Shown in pieces: positions 1 to 8,648 of a stretch of DNA of 17,811 nt. The position numbers and the translations under genes were made by a program. Location of the stretch: positions 1 through 17,811 of the forward strand of contig JACMQE010000121.1 of assembly GCA_014377145.1 (NCBI GenBank), in the 5' to 3' direction. Under the pieces are notes generated by a model that made no database searches, had not been told where the DNA came from, and was given only the letters and a program-made list of their open reading frames with translations. The number at the start of each line of letters is the position of its first letter. Position 1 is the first letter of the stretch. This stretch comes from Glaciimonas sp. GTDB lineage: Bacteria > Pseudomonadota > Gammaproteobacteria > Burkholderiales > Burkholderiaceae.

Positions 1-462
1 CAGGTTGATTTCTCCATGCCGGGTCGTCTTGGCGCTGAATATGTCACAGAAGACAATACTCGCAAAGTGCCTGTCATGTTGCATCGGGCAATTGTTGGTT
101 CGCTGGAGCGTTTTATCGGTATTTTGATTGAAAACCACGCCGGTGCAATGCCATTGTGGCTGTCACCCGTGCAAGTGGTGATTTTGAATATCTCGGACGG
201 GCAATCGCAATACGTCAAAACTGTTGCAGAAACGCTGAAAAAACAAGGGTTTAGGGTGGAGGTCGATTTGCGTAATGAGAAGATAACCTATAAAATACGC
301 CAGCATTCTTTGCAGAAATCACCTTATATCCTTGTTGTCGGGGATAAGGAGCGTGACGCAAATACAGTGGCCGTGCGTGCCCGAGGCAATGCCGATTTGG
401 GTGTCATGTCAATTGACGCATTGTTGGAACGCCTCACAACTGAGGTTAATACCAAATCTTGA
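1..462 (+). CDS. thrS: Threonyl-tRNA synthetase, C-terminal part (5' end outside window)
   Basis: This is the 3' end of the enzyme that charges tRNA-Thr with threonine in the cytoplasm. The frame is open from base 1, so the first in-window Met is internal, not the start. The visible 153 residues begin in the catalytic core: [10 protein letters not shown] is followed by class II motif 3, [19 protein letters not shown], which carries the motif arginine. The alpha/beta anticodon-binding domain follows ([13 protein letters not shown], then [16 protein letters not shown] and [11 protein letters not shown]). It ends with TGA. infC follows 60 bases later in the same frame, the usual thrS-infC arrangement in proteobacteria. 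No defects are seen in the visible part. Identity rests on recalled family sequence and synteny. Confidence 0.97.
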   Translation, partial: QVDFSMPGRLGAEYVTEDNTRKVPVMLHRAIVGSLERFIGILIENHAGAMPLWLSPVQVVILNISDGQSQYVKTVAETLKKQGFRVEVDLRNEKITYKIRQHSLQKSPYILVVGDKERDANTVAVRARGNADLGVMSIDALLERLTTEVNTKS

Positions 463-510
463 TCGGGAAAGTCCGGAGCGTGGGAGCACGGTTTATTCAT
501 TTTATTTTTA

Positions 511-525
511 AAGGAAACTGCAATA
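511..525 (+). promoter_or_regulatory. Shine-Dalgarno and ATA start codon of infC
   Basis: AAGGAA at 511-516 lies 6 bases before ATA at 523-525. This strong ribosome-binding site in front of a non-canonical codon fits the known IF-3 autoregulation, in which IF-3 destabilises initiation at weak start codons, including its own. Confidence 0.7.
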
Positions 526-1044
526 GCTACGGATAAGTCACATCGCATAAACGGTGAAGTAACAGCCCCTGAATTACGTCTCAGCGGCGTTCAAAATGAA
601 TCGCTCGGTATTGTTTCCTTGGCGGAAGCCTTTCGTTTGGCTGAGGAGGCAAATGTAGACCTGGTGGAAATCGCGCCGACCGCACAGCCTCCGGTAGCGC
701 GTCTAATGGACTACGGTAAGTTTAAATACCAGGAACAGAAGAAAACGCACGAAGCCAAGTTGAAACAGAAAGTTATTCTGGTGAAGGAGGTTAAATTCCG
801 TCCAGGTACCGATGATGGCGATTATGGCATCAAGCTGCGCAATCTGACTAAGTTTCTGGAAGACGGCGATAAGACCAAAATAACATTGCGTTTTCGTGGC
901 CGTGAAATGGCCCACCAAGATATCGGAGTGCGCATGCTAGAGCACCTGAAATCCGATCTTGAGCCGTTGGGACAAGTCGAGCAATGGACAAAGATGGAAG
1001 GGCGGCAAATGATCATGATCATTTGCCCCAAAAAGAAGAAGTAA
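523..1044 (+). CDS. infC: Translation initiation factor IF-3
   Basis: IF-3 binds the 30S subunit, keeps it apart from 50S and proofreads start codon and initiator tRNA. The chosen start is ATA at 523, giving 173 residues beginning (M)[12 protein letters not shown], the usual N-terminus of the family. An AAGGAA Shine-Dalgarno at 511-516 sits 6 bases upstream. No ATG or GTG occurs in frame between the thrS stop (460-462) and this point; the next in-frame start, TTG at 619, would delete the first 32 residues. Non-standard infC starts are known (AUU in E. coli) and underlie autoregulation, since IF-3 rejects weak start codons. The N-domain ([20 protein letters not shown]), linker, and C-domain ([15 protein letters not shown], then [13 protein letters not shown]) are complete, ending in a lysine tail. 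The ATA start is an inference, but well supported. Confidence 0.95.
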   Translation: MATDKSHRINGEVTAPELRLSGVQNESLGIVSLAEAFRLAEEANVDLVEIAPTAQPPVARLMDYGKFKYQEQKKTHEAKLKQKVILVKEVKFRPGTDDGDYGIKLRNLTKFLEDGDKTKITLRFRGREMAHQDIGVRMLEHLKSDLEPLGQVEQWTKMEGRQMIMIICPKKKK

Positions 1045-1068
1045 ATAGTGAATTATTTACTTTCTTTT
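1041..1068 (+). terminator. Weak hairpin with T-rich tail overlapping the infC stop
   Basis: GTAAATA (1041-1047) and TATTTAC (1054-1060) form a perfect 7-bp stem with a 6-base loop, followed by TTTCTTTT. The stem is AT-rich and includes the infC stop codon. It would be a weak or leaky terminator at best; partial readthrough into rpmI-rplT is expected, as in other infC operons. Confidence 0.3.
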
Positions 1069-1114
1069 GTTAGTTTTGTGGCAGGGTGCATGCTGTATCG
1101 CACTTAGCCCCAAA

Positions 1115-1215
1115 GCAGTAGACTTGATTCTGCTGCAAAATCTGGTCGCGGAATAAGGTGGCGAGGTTTAAACAAGTGAGAGTAGGCATCCAAGTGCAGC
1201 GAATTGTTGCCACCT
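1115..1215 (+). promoter_or_regulatory. Structured leader of rpmI-rplT, candidate L20 operator
   Basis: The 216-base gap between infC and rpmI can fold. GCAGTAGA (1115-1122) pairs over 8 bp (one G-U) with TCTGCTGC (1129-1136) around a 6-base loop. AGGTGGC (1156-1162) pairs over 7 bp with GCCACCT (1209-1215) at long range, ending shortly before the rpmI Shine-Dalgarno. In E. coli, L20 represses rpmI-rplT by binding hairpin and pseudoknot structures in this same place that mimic its 23S rRNA site. The pairing is seen in the sequence; the L20 role is inferred from position only. Confidence 0.4.
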
Positions 1216-1260
1216 GCAATCATGTTAAAAAAGGAGCTGTTCTTAAGGACAGGTAGAATC

Positions 1261-1458
1261 ATGCCAAAAATGAAAACAAAAAGCGGTGCTAAGAAGCGCT
1301 TTCGCGTCCGTCCGGGTGGAACTATTAAGCGCGGTCAAGCGTTTAAACGTCACATTCTGACCAAAAAAACGACCAAGACCAAACGCCAATTGCGCGGTTC
1401 AGTAGGTGTCCATGATACAGACATGGTCTCTGTTCGTTTAATGTTACCAAACGGTTAA
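1261..1458 (+). CDS. rpmI: 50S ribosomal protein L35
   Basis: This is a small basic protein of the large ribosomal subunit. The start is ATG at 1261 ([20 protein letters not shown]), giving the usual 65 residues; an upstream in-frame start at 1204 would add 19 residues that do not belong to the family. AAGGA at 1245-1249 is the ribosome-binding site, with an 11-base gap. The sequence is lysine- and arginine-rich throughout, with the family's TKSGAKKRF and [16 protein letters not shown] segments, and it is undamaged. It lies 23 bases before rplT, and the two form the standard L35-L20 pair, normally co-transcribed with infC and controlled by L20. Confidence 0.97.
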   Translation: MPKMKTKSGAKKRFRVRPGGTIKRGQAFKRHILTKKTTKTKRQLRGSVGVHDTDMVSVRLMLPNG

Positions 1459-1481
1459 CCTCACAATATTAAGGAGTCACT

Positions 1482-1841
1482 ATGCCTAGAGTAAAACGTG
1501 GGGTTACAGCTCGTGCCCGCCATAAAAAAGTATTAGCTCTTGCAAAAGGTTACCGCGGTCGCCGCAGTAAGGTTTATCGTGTTGCTAAGCAAGCAGTTAT
1601 GCGCGCAGGTCAATACGCATACCGTGACCGTCGTAACAAAAAGCGGGTTTTCCGTGCATTGTGGATCGCCCGCATCAACGCTGCTTCTCGCGAGCATGGC
1701 GTGACATATAGCGTATTCATGAACGGTCTAAAACGTGCTTCAATCGAACTGGACCGTAAAGTTCTGGCTGATATGGCAGTAATGGATAAGCCAGCGTTTG
1801 CTGCGATTGTTAATCAAGTTAAAGCTAACATCGCTGCATAA
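1482..1841 (+). CDS. rplT: 50S ribosomal protein L20
   Basis: L20 is an early 23S rRNA-binding assembly protein of the large subunit and, in well-studied bacteria, the translational repressor of its own operon. The 119-residue length is typical. The basic N-terminal extension ([20 protein letters not shown], then [18 protein letters not shown]) is followed by the globular part with [19 protein letters not shown] and a C-terminal helical region. AAGGAG lies just before the ATG at 1482. A strong terminator-like hairpin lies 70 bases past the stop. No anomalies are seen. Confidence 0.98.
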   Translation: MPRVKRGVTARARHKKVLALAKGYRGRRSKVYRVAKQAVMRAGQYAYRDRRNKKRVFRALWIARINAASREHGVTYSVFMNGLKRASIELDRKVLADMAVMDKPAFAAIVNQVKANIAA

Positions 1842-1910
1842 TTAGGCACTTGAGTAATGACGCAGTTTTGTTAACGCAGCACCATTAAATAATGCAGCAT
1901 TACCAATCAC

Positions 1911-1953
1911 AAGCGGGGCAGAGGTCAACACCTTATGCCCCGCTTGCGTTTTT
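1911..1953 (+). terminator. Rho-independent terminator after rplT
   Basis: AAGCGGGGCA (1911-1920) pairs perfectly over 10 bp with TGCCCCGCTT (1936-1945). Inside it AGGT (1922-1925) pairs with ACCT (1930-1933) around CAAC, and the stem is followed by GCGTTTTT. This GC-rich stem with a T tract is the strongest terminator in the window. It should end the rpmI-rplT transcript and separate it from pheST, or act as an attenuator before pheS. Confidence 0.88.
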
Positions 1954-2152
1954 AACTGCCAATTTGTTTATTGATTTCTTTAATGGCTTCTTATTCCCGT
2001 TTGTTTTAGTAATGAGAATGCGCTATCAGATTGTTCCGAAGTTATTCAATTCGGACAGGTCGGAATGTATACAGGCGCAAAGAATGTCTATTGCACTTCT
2101 CTTCTAACGCATATTGGAATTTTTCGGCTTCCCATTGGAGTAGGAAAACTGA
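1954..2152 (+). promoter_or_regulatory. pheS upstream region: weak promoter match and two competing hairpins
   Basis: A poor sigma70-like pair is present: TTGTTT at 2001-2006, a 17-base spacer, and TATCAG at 2024-2029. Just downstream TCCGAA (2035-2040) can pair with TTCGGA (2050-2055), while the overlapping TTCCGA (2034-2039) can instead pair with TCGGAA (2060-2065), so the two stems exclude each other. No T tract follows either stem. The pheS ribosome-binding site GGAG is at 2137-2140. Control by a leader switch is possible but unproven. Confidence 0.3.
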
Positions 2153-3169
2153 ATGAATTCCCTAGAACAACTTGTAACGCAAGCTCAGGCTGATTTTATT
2201 GCCGCTATCGACGCAGCTGCGCTCGAAAATGCTAAAGCCAAATATCTTGGCAAAACTGGTCAGATCACCGAGCAAATGAAGAAGCTGGGTAAGCTAGCAC
2301 CTGAAGAGCGTAAGGTGCAGGGCGCTGTCATTAATATTGTCAAACAGCAGATCGAGAGCGCGCTAACTGCGCGCCGTGGTGCACTGGCAGATGCCGAGAT
2401 GCAAACCCAACTGAATGCCGAAGCAATCGACGTGACTCTACCAGGGCGTGGACGTGGCGTTGGCGGTATCCACCCTGTGATGCGGACTTGGCAACGGGTC
2501 GAAGAAATTTTCCGCTCAATTGGTTTTGATGTGGCTGACGGCCCCGAAATCGAAACAGACTGGACCAATTTCACAGCATTGAACAGCCCGGAAAATCATC
2601 CGGCGCGCTCAATGCAGGATACGTTCTACATCGAAGGCAATGACACGCAAGGCAAACCGTTATTGCTGCGTACGCATACCAGCCCAATGCAAGTACGCTA
2701 TGCGCGCATGAACAAGCCGCCGATCAAGGTGATTGCGCCGGGCCGCACTTATCGTGTCGACAGCGACGCTACCCATTCGCCGATGTTCCATCAGATAGAA
2801 GGTTTGTGGATTGCAGAAGACATCAGTTTTGCCGATCTCAAGGGTGTGTATTTGAATTTCGTCAAAGCGCTTTTTGAAACCGACGATTTACAGGTGCGTT
2901 TCCGCCCATCTTATTTTCCATTTACTGAGCCCTCCGCTGAGATCGATATTGCTTTTGGCAGCGGTCCGCTTAAAGGGCGTTGGCTGGAAGTTTCTGGTGC
3001 TGGTCAGGTCCATCCGAGGGTTGTACGGAATATGGGGCTCGACCCCGAGCAATACATTGGTTTTGCATTTGGCTCTGGTCTTGAACGTTTAACAATGTTG
3101 CGCTATGGCATTAATGACTTGCGTCTTTTTTACGAAGGCGACTTGCGTTTTTTAAAGCAATTTAATTAA
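2153..3169 (+). CDS. pheS: Phenylalanyl-tRNA synthetase alpha subunit
   Basis: This is the catalytic subunit of the alpha2beta2 enzyme that activates phenylalanine and transfers it to tRNA-Phe. The 338 residues match the family. An N-terminal coiled coil of about 85 residues (tRNA-binding) leads into the class II core: RTHTSPMQ at 173-180, motif 2 around [20 protein letters not shown] (197-216), [16 protein letters not shown] (250-265), and motif 3 [18 protein letters not shown] (303-320) with its arginine at 312. Ala305 appears to match the alanine of the E. coli Phe pocket (A294), so normal substrate selectivity is expected. The start ATG has GGAG at 2137-2140. It ends in TAA, 57 bases before pheT, and is co-transcribed with it. 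Confidence 0.98.
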   Translation: MNSLEQLVTQAQADFIAAIDAAALENAKAKYLGKTGQITEQMKKLGKLAPEERKVQGAVINIVKQQIESALTARRGALADAEMQTQLNAEAIDVTLPGRGRGVGGIHPVMRTWQRVEEIFRSIGFDVADGPEIETDWTNFTALNSPENHPARSMQDTFYIEGNDTQGKPLLLRTHTSPMQVRYARMNKPPIKVIAPGRTYRVDSDATHSPMFHQIEGLWIAEDISFADLKGVYLNFVKALFETDDLQVRFRPSYFPFTEPSAEIDIAFGSGPLKGRWLEVSGAGQVHPRVVRNMGLDPEQYIGFAFGSGLERLTMLRYGINDLRLFYEGDLRFLKQFN

Positions 3170-3226
3170 AAGCTAGTTAAATTGATCCGCGTCTTCCATG
3201 ATTAAAAGTTTTTGAAGGTTTTATCT

Positions 3227-5653
3227 ATGCAATTTTCTGAAAGCTGGCTGCGTACTATGGTTGATCCGAAGATGACTTCGGATCAACTATCCCATTTGCT
3301 GACGATGTCTGGCCTTGAAGTCGAAGAGATCGCGCCTGTCGCGCCGCCATTTACGCATATCGTGGTCGGGCACGTGCTTGAGATCGTCAAACACCCGAAC
3401 ACTGACCGACTCAATGTCTGTCAGGTAGATATCGGTACAGGTATTAACTTAACTGTTGTGTGTAGCGCATCGAATGTACGCGCTGGTCTGAAAGTACCGT
3501 GCGCCATGGTCGGGGCAATCCTGCCGCCGGGTGTAGACGGTAAGCTTTTCGAGATCAAAGTGGGCAAGCTGCGCGGTGTAGAATCGCAAGGCATGCTATG
3601 TTCCGCACACGAATTAAAGCTATCGGAAGATCACGACGGACTACTAGAGTTATCCGATGAAGCGATAGTCGGCATGAATTTTCGTGATTATTATCAGTTA
3701 AATGATCTGAAGTTTAAGATTAAATTGACACCAAACAAAGCCGATTGTCTGTCCATACTGGGGGTGGCGCGTGAAGTTTCTGCGTTAACTGGCACACCAC
3801 TTAATTATCCGACGTATCAAACGATAAGCGCTAACATTTCTGAAGTATTGCCGGTCACCATTTCTGCAATAGACTTATGTGGACGTTTTTCAGGGCGTAT
3901 CATTCGCGGTCTGAATACCCGTGCTGCGACACCCCAATGGATGAAGCAGCGTCTGGAACGAAGCGGTCAGCGCTCGATATCGACGCTAGTCGATATCTCC
4001 AATTATGTAATGCTCGAATTGGGGCGGCCAACGCACATATTTGATCTGGATAAAATCCACGGCAGTCTTGATGTGCGCTGGGGTAAAACAGGCGAGTCAC
4101 TCAAACTGCTGAACGGCAATACTGTGACCGTAGATGAATGGATTGGTGTGATTGCCGACGAGCAGCAGCTGGAATCGTTGGCCGGAATCATGGGTGGCGA
4201 TGCCACTGCCGTCTCCCTAGATACACAAAATATTTATCTGGAAGCAGCATTTTGGTTTCCACAAGCGATTCAAGGGCGCGCACGTCACTATAATTTCTCG
4301 ACCGATGCAGCGCATCGCTTTGAGCGTGGCGTTGATTTTGCAACCACGGTTGAGCACATCGAACGTATCACTGCACTATTGATCGACATCTGCGGTAAAG
4401 CAGATACCAAAATCGGCCCAATCGACGATCAACAAATTAATTTGCCGCCACGTCTAGCAGTCAGTGTGCGCACCGCCCGCGCCGCCAAAGTCATTGGTGT
4501 GCCATTTTCCGACACGCAGATTGCAGATATTTTTAGCCGTCTTGGACTCACCTTCACGCAAGAAACTGGCGTGTTTCAGGTAACGCCACCGTCCTACCGT
4601 TTCGACATTGAAATTGAAGAAGACCTGATTGAAGAAATTGTGCGGGTCTACGGGTTTGAAAACATTCCCGCATTGCCGCCGGTCACACCCAATACGATGT
4701 TTATCGCACCTGAAAATAACCGTTCGCTGTTTGATATCAGCCATAAGTTGGCAGCGCTAGATTATCAGGAAGTGATTAATTTTAGCTTTGTCGAAAAAGC
4801 GTGGGAAGTTGACTTTGCTGCCAATCTACAACCTATCAAGTTGCTCAACCCTATCGCCAGTCAGATGAGTGTCATGCGTTCATCATTGGTCGCTGGTTTG
4901 GTTGAGAACGTGAAATACAATTTGAACCGTAAGGCCAGCAGGGTGCGGATTTTTGAGTCTGGCACAGTATTTTTGCTTAATCCAGAAGTGCAAGACGGTC
5001 CGCTGTCTGTAGCAGGTTTCGATCAGCCTAAGCACGTGGCTGGGTTAGCCTACGGTCCTTATGTGCAAGAGCAATGGGGGCAGGCAAGCCGTGTGGTGGA
5101 TTTCTTTGATGTCAAGGCTGACCTTGAAGCATTGTTTGCGCCAGTGACGTTACGCTTTGCCAAGATCGACCATCCAGCATTGCATCCGGGCCGTGCGGCA
5201 CAAGTACTGCTGGACGGCAAAGTCGTCGGCTTTATTGGTGGGCTCCATCCACGCTTACAACAGAAATATGAGTTGCCACTGGTACCTGTTGTATTCGAAG
5301 TAGATGCAGCCGCTTTGCAGCAGCGTGAAGTGCCAAAATACGTTGAAATATCCAAATTTCCGGCGGCAGTGCGCGATCTTGCTGTGGTCGTGAAGCAGTG
5401 GGTTCAGGCACAGGATTTATTGGATATTTTTGCTGCAGAGAAACGCACTAACAACATCTGTCGAATTCTACAAGCCTTTGTTTTATTTGATGAATATTAT
5501 GGCAAGGGGCTCGAAAATGACGAAAAAAGTCTTGCTTTTCGATTTACCTTGCAAGATACTGAAAATACACTCCGAGACGATAATGTAGACGCTACTATAG
5601 CTGCTTTGATTGCGGCTATCGGCAAACTTGATGGCGCCAAACTGCGCACTTGA
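3227..5653 (+). CDS. pheT: Phenylalanyl-tRNA synthetase beta subunit
   Basis: This is the beta subunit of PheRS, which carries tRNA binding and the editing site that hydrolyses mischarged Tyr-tRNA-Phe. The start is ATG at 3227 ([14 protein letters not shown]), preceded by GAAGG at 3214-3218; a TTG at 3212 in the same frame is less likely because the family begins with M-x-FSE-x-WLR. The length is 808 residues, typical. Domains in order, positions approximate: tRNA-binding OB fold 40-150 ([11 protein letters not shown]), B3/B4 editing domain 210-385 (with [20 protein letters not shown]), B5 domain 400-480 with [18 protein letters not shown] just after, catalytic-like core to about 700, and ferredoxin-fold anticodon-binding domain to the end ([14 protein letters not shown]). 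It is complete and undamaged. Confidence 0.98.
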   Translation: MQFSESWLRTMVDPKMTSDQLSHLLTMSGLEVEEIAPVAPPFTHIVVGHVLEIVKHPNTDRLNVCQVDIGTGINLTVVCSASNVRAGLKVPCAMVGAILPPGVDGKLFEIKVGKLRGVESQGMLCSAHELKLSEDHDGLLELSDEAIVGMNFRDYYQLNDLKFKIKLTPNKADCLSILGVAREVSALTGTPLNYPTYQTISANISEVLPVTISAIDLCGRFSGRIIRGLNTRAATPQWMKQRLERSGQRSISTLVDISNYVMLELGRPTHIFDLDKIHGSLDVRWGKTGESLKLLNGNTVTVDEWIGVIADEQQLESLAGIMGGDATAVSLDTQNIYLEAAFWFPQAIQGRARHYNFSTDAAHRFERGVDFATTVEHIERITALLIDICGKADTKIGPIDDQQINLPPRLAVSVRTARAAKVIGVPFSDTQIADIFSRLGLTFTQETGVFQVTPPSYRFDIEIEEDLIEEIVRVYGFENIPALPPVTPNTMFIAPENNRSLFDISHKLAALDYQEVINFSFVEKAWEVDFAANLQPIKLLNPIASQMSVMRSSLVAGLVENVKYNLNRKASRVRIFESGTVFLLNPEVQDGPLSVAGFDQPKHVAGLAYGPYVQEQWGQASRVVDFFDVKADLEALFAPVTLRFAKIDHPALHPGRAAQVLLDGKVVGFIGGLHPRLQQKYELPLVPVVFEVDAAALQQREVPKYVEISKFPAAVRDLAVVVKQWVQAQDLLDIFAAEKRTNNICRILQAFVLFDEYYGKGLENDEKSLAFRFTLQDTENTLRDDNVDATIAALIAAIGKLDGAKLRT

Positions 5654-5847
5654 TACAGGCTCGAATATGCGAAAATTGTTTAGCACTAAATTATTAAAAT
5701 GATGTTTATTTGACCGCCATTTTTAATTTAAGTAAGGCAGGTAAGCTGCACTGTCTGGCTTTATTAGCCGGCTGCAATACGCGTAAAAATTGTGTCGAAG
5801 AAATCTATTGGACGTGATGAATCGGAACACAGGGTGAGAATAACGCA

Positions 5848-6261
5848 ATGAACGATATGCAGGCAATCGAGTTTGAATCCGTTCTAGACGCCGACCTTAA
5901 TCGGGCGATGCGTGAGGCGCAAGCACGTTCCCACGCCGAAAAAGATTTGCCGACATTAACTAAGGCTGAGTTAGCTGAGCTATTGTTTGAGCAAGTTGGC
6001 CTTAATAAGCGTGAAGCTAAAGATATGGTAGAGACTTTTTTCGATGAAATACGTAATGCACTGGAACGTGGCGAAGCTGTTAAATTATCAGGTTTCGGGA
6101 ATTTTCAGTTGCGTGACAAACCGCAGCGGCCAGGTCGTAATCCTAAAACCGGTGAAGCAATTCCTATTACTGCCCGACGCGTAGTCACATTTCATGCCAG
6201 CCAAAAACTCAAAGGCATGGTCGAAGCCACTTCTCAACAACCTTTTCCTCTCGTCCTTTAA
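5848..6261 (+). CDS. ihfA: Integration host factor alpha subunit, with N-terminal extension
   Basis: IHF-alpha pairs with IHF-beta to bind and sharply bend DNA, acting in replication, recombination and transcription. The HU/IHF fold begins near residue 36 ([20 protein letters not shown]) and includes [20 protein letters not shown] and the DNA-wrapping beta arm [18 protein letters not shown] with the intercalating proline region. At 137 residues it is about 37 longer than E. coli IhfA; the acidic, alanine-rich N-terminal extension is common in Burkholderiales as far as I recall. The ATG at 5848 has AGGGTGAGAA just upstream. An ihfA gene after pheT is the classic proteobacterial order. The 194-base gap from pheT contains a small stem (CTGGCT/AGCCGG near 5755-5772) but no clear terminator. 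Confidence 0.96.
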   Translation: MNDMQAIEFESVLDADLNRAMREAQARSHAEKDLPTLTKAELAELLFEQVGLNKREAKDMVETFFDEIRNALERGEAVKLSGFGNFQLRDKPQRPGRNPKTGEAIPITARRVVTFHASQKLKGMVEATSQQPFPLVL

Positions 6262-6269
6262 GCTAATCC

Positions 6270-6698
6270 ATGAATGATCGTATTATTAAGTCTGAGGTTG
6301 TCGTCCTGCCGCCAATTCCTGCAAAGCGCTATTTCACTATCGGCGAAGTAAGCGATCTGTGTGGTGTAAAGCCACACGTTTTACGCTACTGGGAACAGGA
6401 ATTCACGCAGCTGAAGCCGGTTAAACGGCGCGGTAACCGTCGCTATTATCAGCATCATGAAGTGTTGTTGATCCGCCGTATCCGGGAACTATTATACGAG
6501 CAAGGCTTTACCACTATCGGTGCGCGTAATAAGCTTGATGGTCGTCTGGCAAAGGCTGAAAAAGACTCTATGGCCGCAGCGGCAGCGGCTACACAAAACA
6601 AGATCAATTTGATTGAAGTACGCCATGAACTGGAGCAGATTCTCGCATTGCTATCGATTGCAACCGAAACAAAAATGGCTACGGCTACTAAACTGTAA
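6270..6698 (+). CDS. MerR family transcriptional regulator next to ihfA
   Basis: This is a 142-residue DNA-binding protein with an N-terminal MerR winged helix-turn-helix at about residues 21-90: FTIGEVSDLCGVKPHVLRYW, then KRRGNRRYYQHHEVLLIRRI and LLYEQGFTTIGARNKL. The C-terminal part (about 95-142) is a helical, alanine-rich dimerisation segment with no cysteine pattern for metal sensing, so the effector is unknown. It starts 8 bases after the ihfA stop with no good Shine-Dalgarno, which suggests translational coupling. A MerR-like gene directly after ihfA is a conserved arrangement, often followed by tRNA-Pro; I could not find that tRNA here. Confidence 0.9.
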   Translation: MNDRIIKSEVVVLPPIPAKRYFTIGEVSDLCGVKPHVLRYWEQEFTQLKPVKRRGNRRYYQHHEVLLIRRIRELLYEQGFTTIGARNKLDGRLAKAEKDSMAAAAAATQNKINLIEVRHELEQILALLSIATETKMATATKL

Positions 6699-6902
6699 TG
6701 TAAAAAAACAACAATCAACATTATTAAGTGGCAACAAATTAAGTAACAACAAAATAGAAATGAGTAACAGTAGGTTGTACGGGGTAGTAGCAGGAAGATA
6801 ATGTAGCCTCGTCGGAAGCACTGCCTTAGGCTTCGTAAGCGATAACCACGCTTCAGACGCTGATTTCATCCAGTTGTCACCCGCGATCACATACTATCCA
6901 TC

Positions 6903-7557
6903 ATGCTCAGTGATCCGCGTTTCCCTAATCTTTTTATCTTGAATCATCCGCTTATTCAGCACAAGCTGACACACATGCGCAGCAAGGAAACATCGACTCT
7001 TACTTTCCGTCAGCTATTGCGTGAGATTACGCAGCTGATGGGCTATGAAATTATCCGTGATTTAATGCTTACTATACAACGCATTGAGACGCCGATTCAA
7101 AGCATGGACTCGCCTGCCATTGCTGGGCGCAAGCTGGCGGTGGTGCCTGTGCTGCGGGCTGGTATTGGTATGAGCGACGACCTACTAGATTTGGTACCAT
7201 CGGCCCGGGTTGGTTATATCGGCTTCTATCGTGATCCCACAATACCTTAGAGCCGGTTGAATATCTGGCGCGCTTACCTGATCTGGCAGAGCGCACGTTT
7301 ATCTTGTGCGATCTGATGGTGGCAACCGGTAATTCGGCTGTGTAGGCTGTAAATGTCCTGAAACAGCTCGGTGTCATCGATGCCAAGAGATCATCTTTCT
7401 GGCGTTGGTCAATGTACCGGAAGGCGTGCAAGTATTTCAAGATGCGCATTCGGAAGTTAAATTATATGTCGCTAGCCTGGACTCGCATTTGGATGAGCAT
7501 GCGTATATTGTGCCCGGTTTAGATGATGCAGGCGATCGAATTTTTTGTACGAAATAA
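6903..7557 (+). pseudogene. upp: Uracil phosphoribosyltransferase, broken
   Basis: The functional form converts uracil and PRPP to UMP in pyrimidine salvage. The first 115 residues (to 7250) read [20 protein letters not shown], then [20 protein letters not shown] and [10 protein letters not shown], matching the family's N-terminal half. The match moves to another frame near 7239-7244 ([20 protein letters not shown]), reaches the PRPP loop where [14 protein letters not shown] stands for the usual D-P-M-L-A-T-G-G, and meets TAG at 7343-7345. It then shifts again near 7390, from where the C-terminus is readable ([29 protein letters not shown]) to TAA at 7555-7557. With two frameshifts and one stop, the catalytic region cannot be made. 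Full family length is otherwise preserved, so decay looks recent. Confidence 0.93.
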
Positions 7558-7627
7558 TCATTAATAGCTATAAATAGTCGTTGGCACGCATAGCATCTAA
7601 TATATATTCTGTCGTGCGCCACTGATA

Positions 7628-7671
7628 AGAAATGCGCGTCATCCGAAATTAGTCATGGTGCGCGCATTTTT
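7628..7671 (+). terminator. Rho-independent terminator after the upp remnant
   Basis: AAATGCGCG (7630-7638) pairs perfectly over 9 bp with CGCGCATTT (7661-7669) around a 22-base loop, followed by TT. It sits 70 bases past the upp stop and probably ended that transcript. It overlaps the tail of the transposase reading frame on the other strand, so the insertion sequence boundary must lie to its right. Confidence 0.6.
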
Positions 7672-8115
7672 GTATGGGTGCCAGCGCGACCACCTTCTCG
7701 CATGACATTTCCTCGTGCAGTATTTTTTCTTCAAACGCTGATAGCTATAAAGCGATCTCGACATTTGCAATAGCGTGCAGGTGCGTGCTCTAGTCGCATC
7801 AAAATATGTTTGTAGTTCATCAATCAGTATTCGTTTACGGGCAGTTTGCACATCCAATTGTTTTAATGTATCTTGCAAAAGCTTACGATCTAGATCAAGC
7901 TCCACCACCCGATTTTCGAGTATTGTGGCCCGTTTTTTCAGTTCGCGTATTCGTTCGATCACTGCAAGAGGTAATACATCGAATCTCTTTTTCCAGAGAA
8001 AAAACGTGGCTCTAGAAATATCCAGTTCTGTGCAAACATCAGACACCCTCCGCCCTTGTCTGGCTTTTTCCAGTGCAGAGGCAAACACTAATGAACTGAA
8101 TTTACTGGTTTTCAA
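7639..8115 (-). pseudogene. IS3-family (IS407-like) transposase fragment, OrfA plus start of OrfB
   Basis: The frame is open from 8175, but the family homology starts at a TTG codon at 8115 (KTSKFSSLVFASALEKARQG). It shows the IS3 OrfA helix-turn-helix (RRVSDVCTELDISRATFFLW), then a leucine-zipper-like stretch (RIRELKKRATILENRVVELD, then LDRKLLQDTLKQL), and continues in the same frame into the OrfB N-terminus (ARKRILIDELQTYFDATRAR, LLQMSRSLYSYQ). OrfA and OrfB normally overlap in different frames, so the fusion itself suggests an indel. Similarity fades after about 7735. The DDE catalytic domain is absent and the last codons run into the upp terminator hairpin. This is a dead, 3'-truncated copy. 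Confidence 0.85.
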
Positions 8116-8175
8116 AATGCGTCTGATGCATTGATGGGACGATGCTTGCCTCCCATTACGCAGATTACAAAGCAA

Positions 8176-8648
8176 AAGAAATTCTATGCCATGGGGTGTT
8201 TAGCACCTTCCATCAAACCGCAAAAGCCCCTCTATTTTCAGTTGTCGAGAACGCTGTGTCCTGATGCCTAAAGGCGCAAAAAATCGATATAAGAGACATC
8301 GGTTTACTCCAAGGTTACATCACTGCGGCGTTCATAAGACGTGAGTTGGCGCAGAAAAATATTCATCTGTAGTTAAATCTCGCTGTCTTCCAGAAATATT
8401 AGTGGATGTGAAGTGGCTATACTAGTACAGCTTTAGATTGGGAAATTTTGGTATAACTAAGAATTGAGAGCGTAGTCTCCAGAAAATAGCGACGTAATAG
8501 CATTAGAGGCGTGAGCGAGTAGTGTGTACTTTGCTCTGTTGCATTGTGTAGCAGGTAAAGAGTTGTGAAGCCAGTTTAGTGCGCCTACATCACCATAAGC
8601 CCACTAAACTACTTTCCCCCACGCCTCAAAAACGAGAAAGTGCTACTG
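8176..8648. other. Non-coding stretch between IS3 fragment and autotransporter remnant
   Basis: No convincing gene is visible on either strand. It contains a perfect 9-bp inverted repeat, AGTTTAGTG (8573-8581) and CACTAAACT (8602-8610), with a 20-base loop and no T tract; it lies just past the autotransporter's 3' end. GCTCTGTTGCATT near 8533 resembles insertion sequence ends, but no partner was found. Confidence 0.5.

Noticed and set aside
1892..2107. Phe-rich 71-codon frame before pheS, resembling a Phe attenuator leader peptide
   Set aside because: It has seven Phe codons close together, but they lie after the terminator hairpin (1911-1953) rather than before it. There is no ribosome-binding site, and T-rich DNA yields Phe codons by chance.
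6770..6860. Possible decayed tRNA-Pro after the MerR gene
   Set aside because: CGGGGTAGTAGC resembles a tRNA start, but no complementary acceptor stem, anticodon stem or T arm follows.
7775..8134. Plus-strand 119-codon frame opposite the IS3 fragment
   Set aside because: It is serine/arginine-rich antisense of the transposase with no homology or ribosome-binding site.
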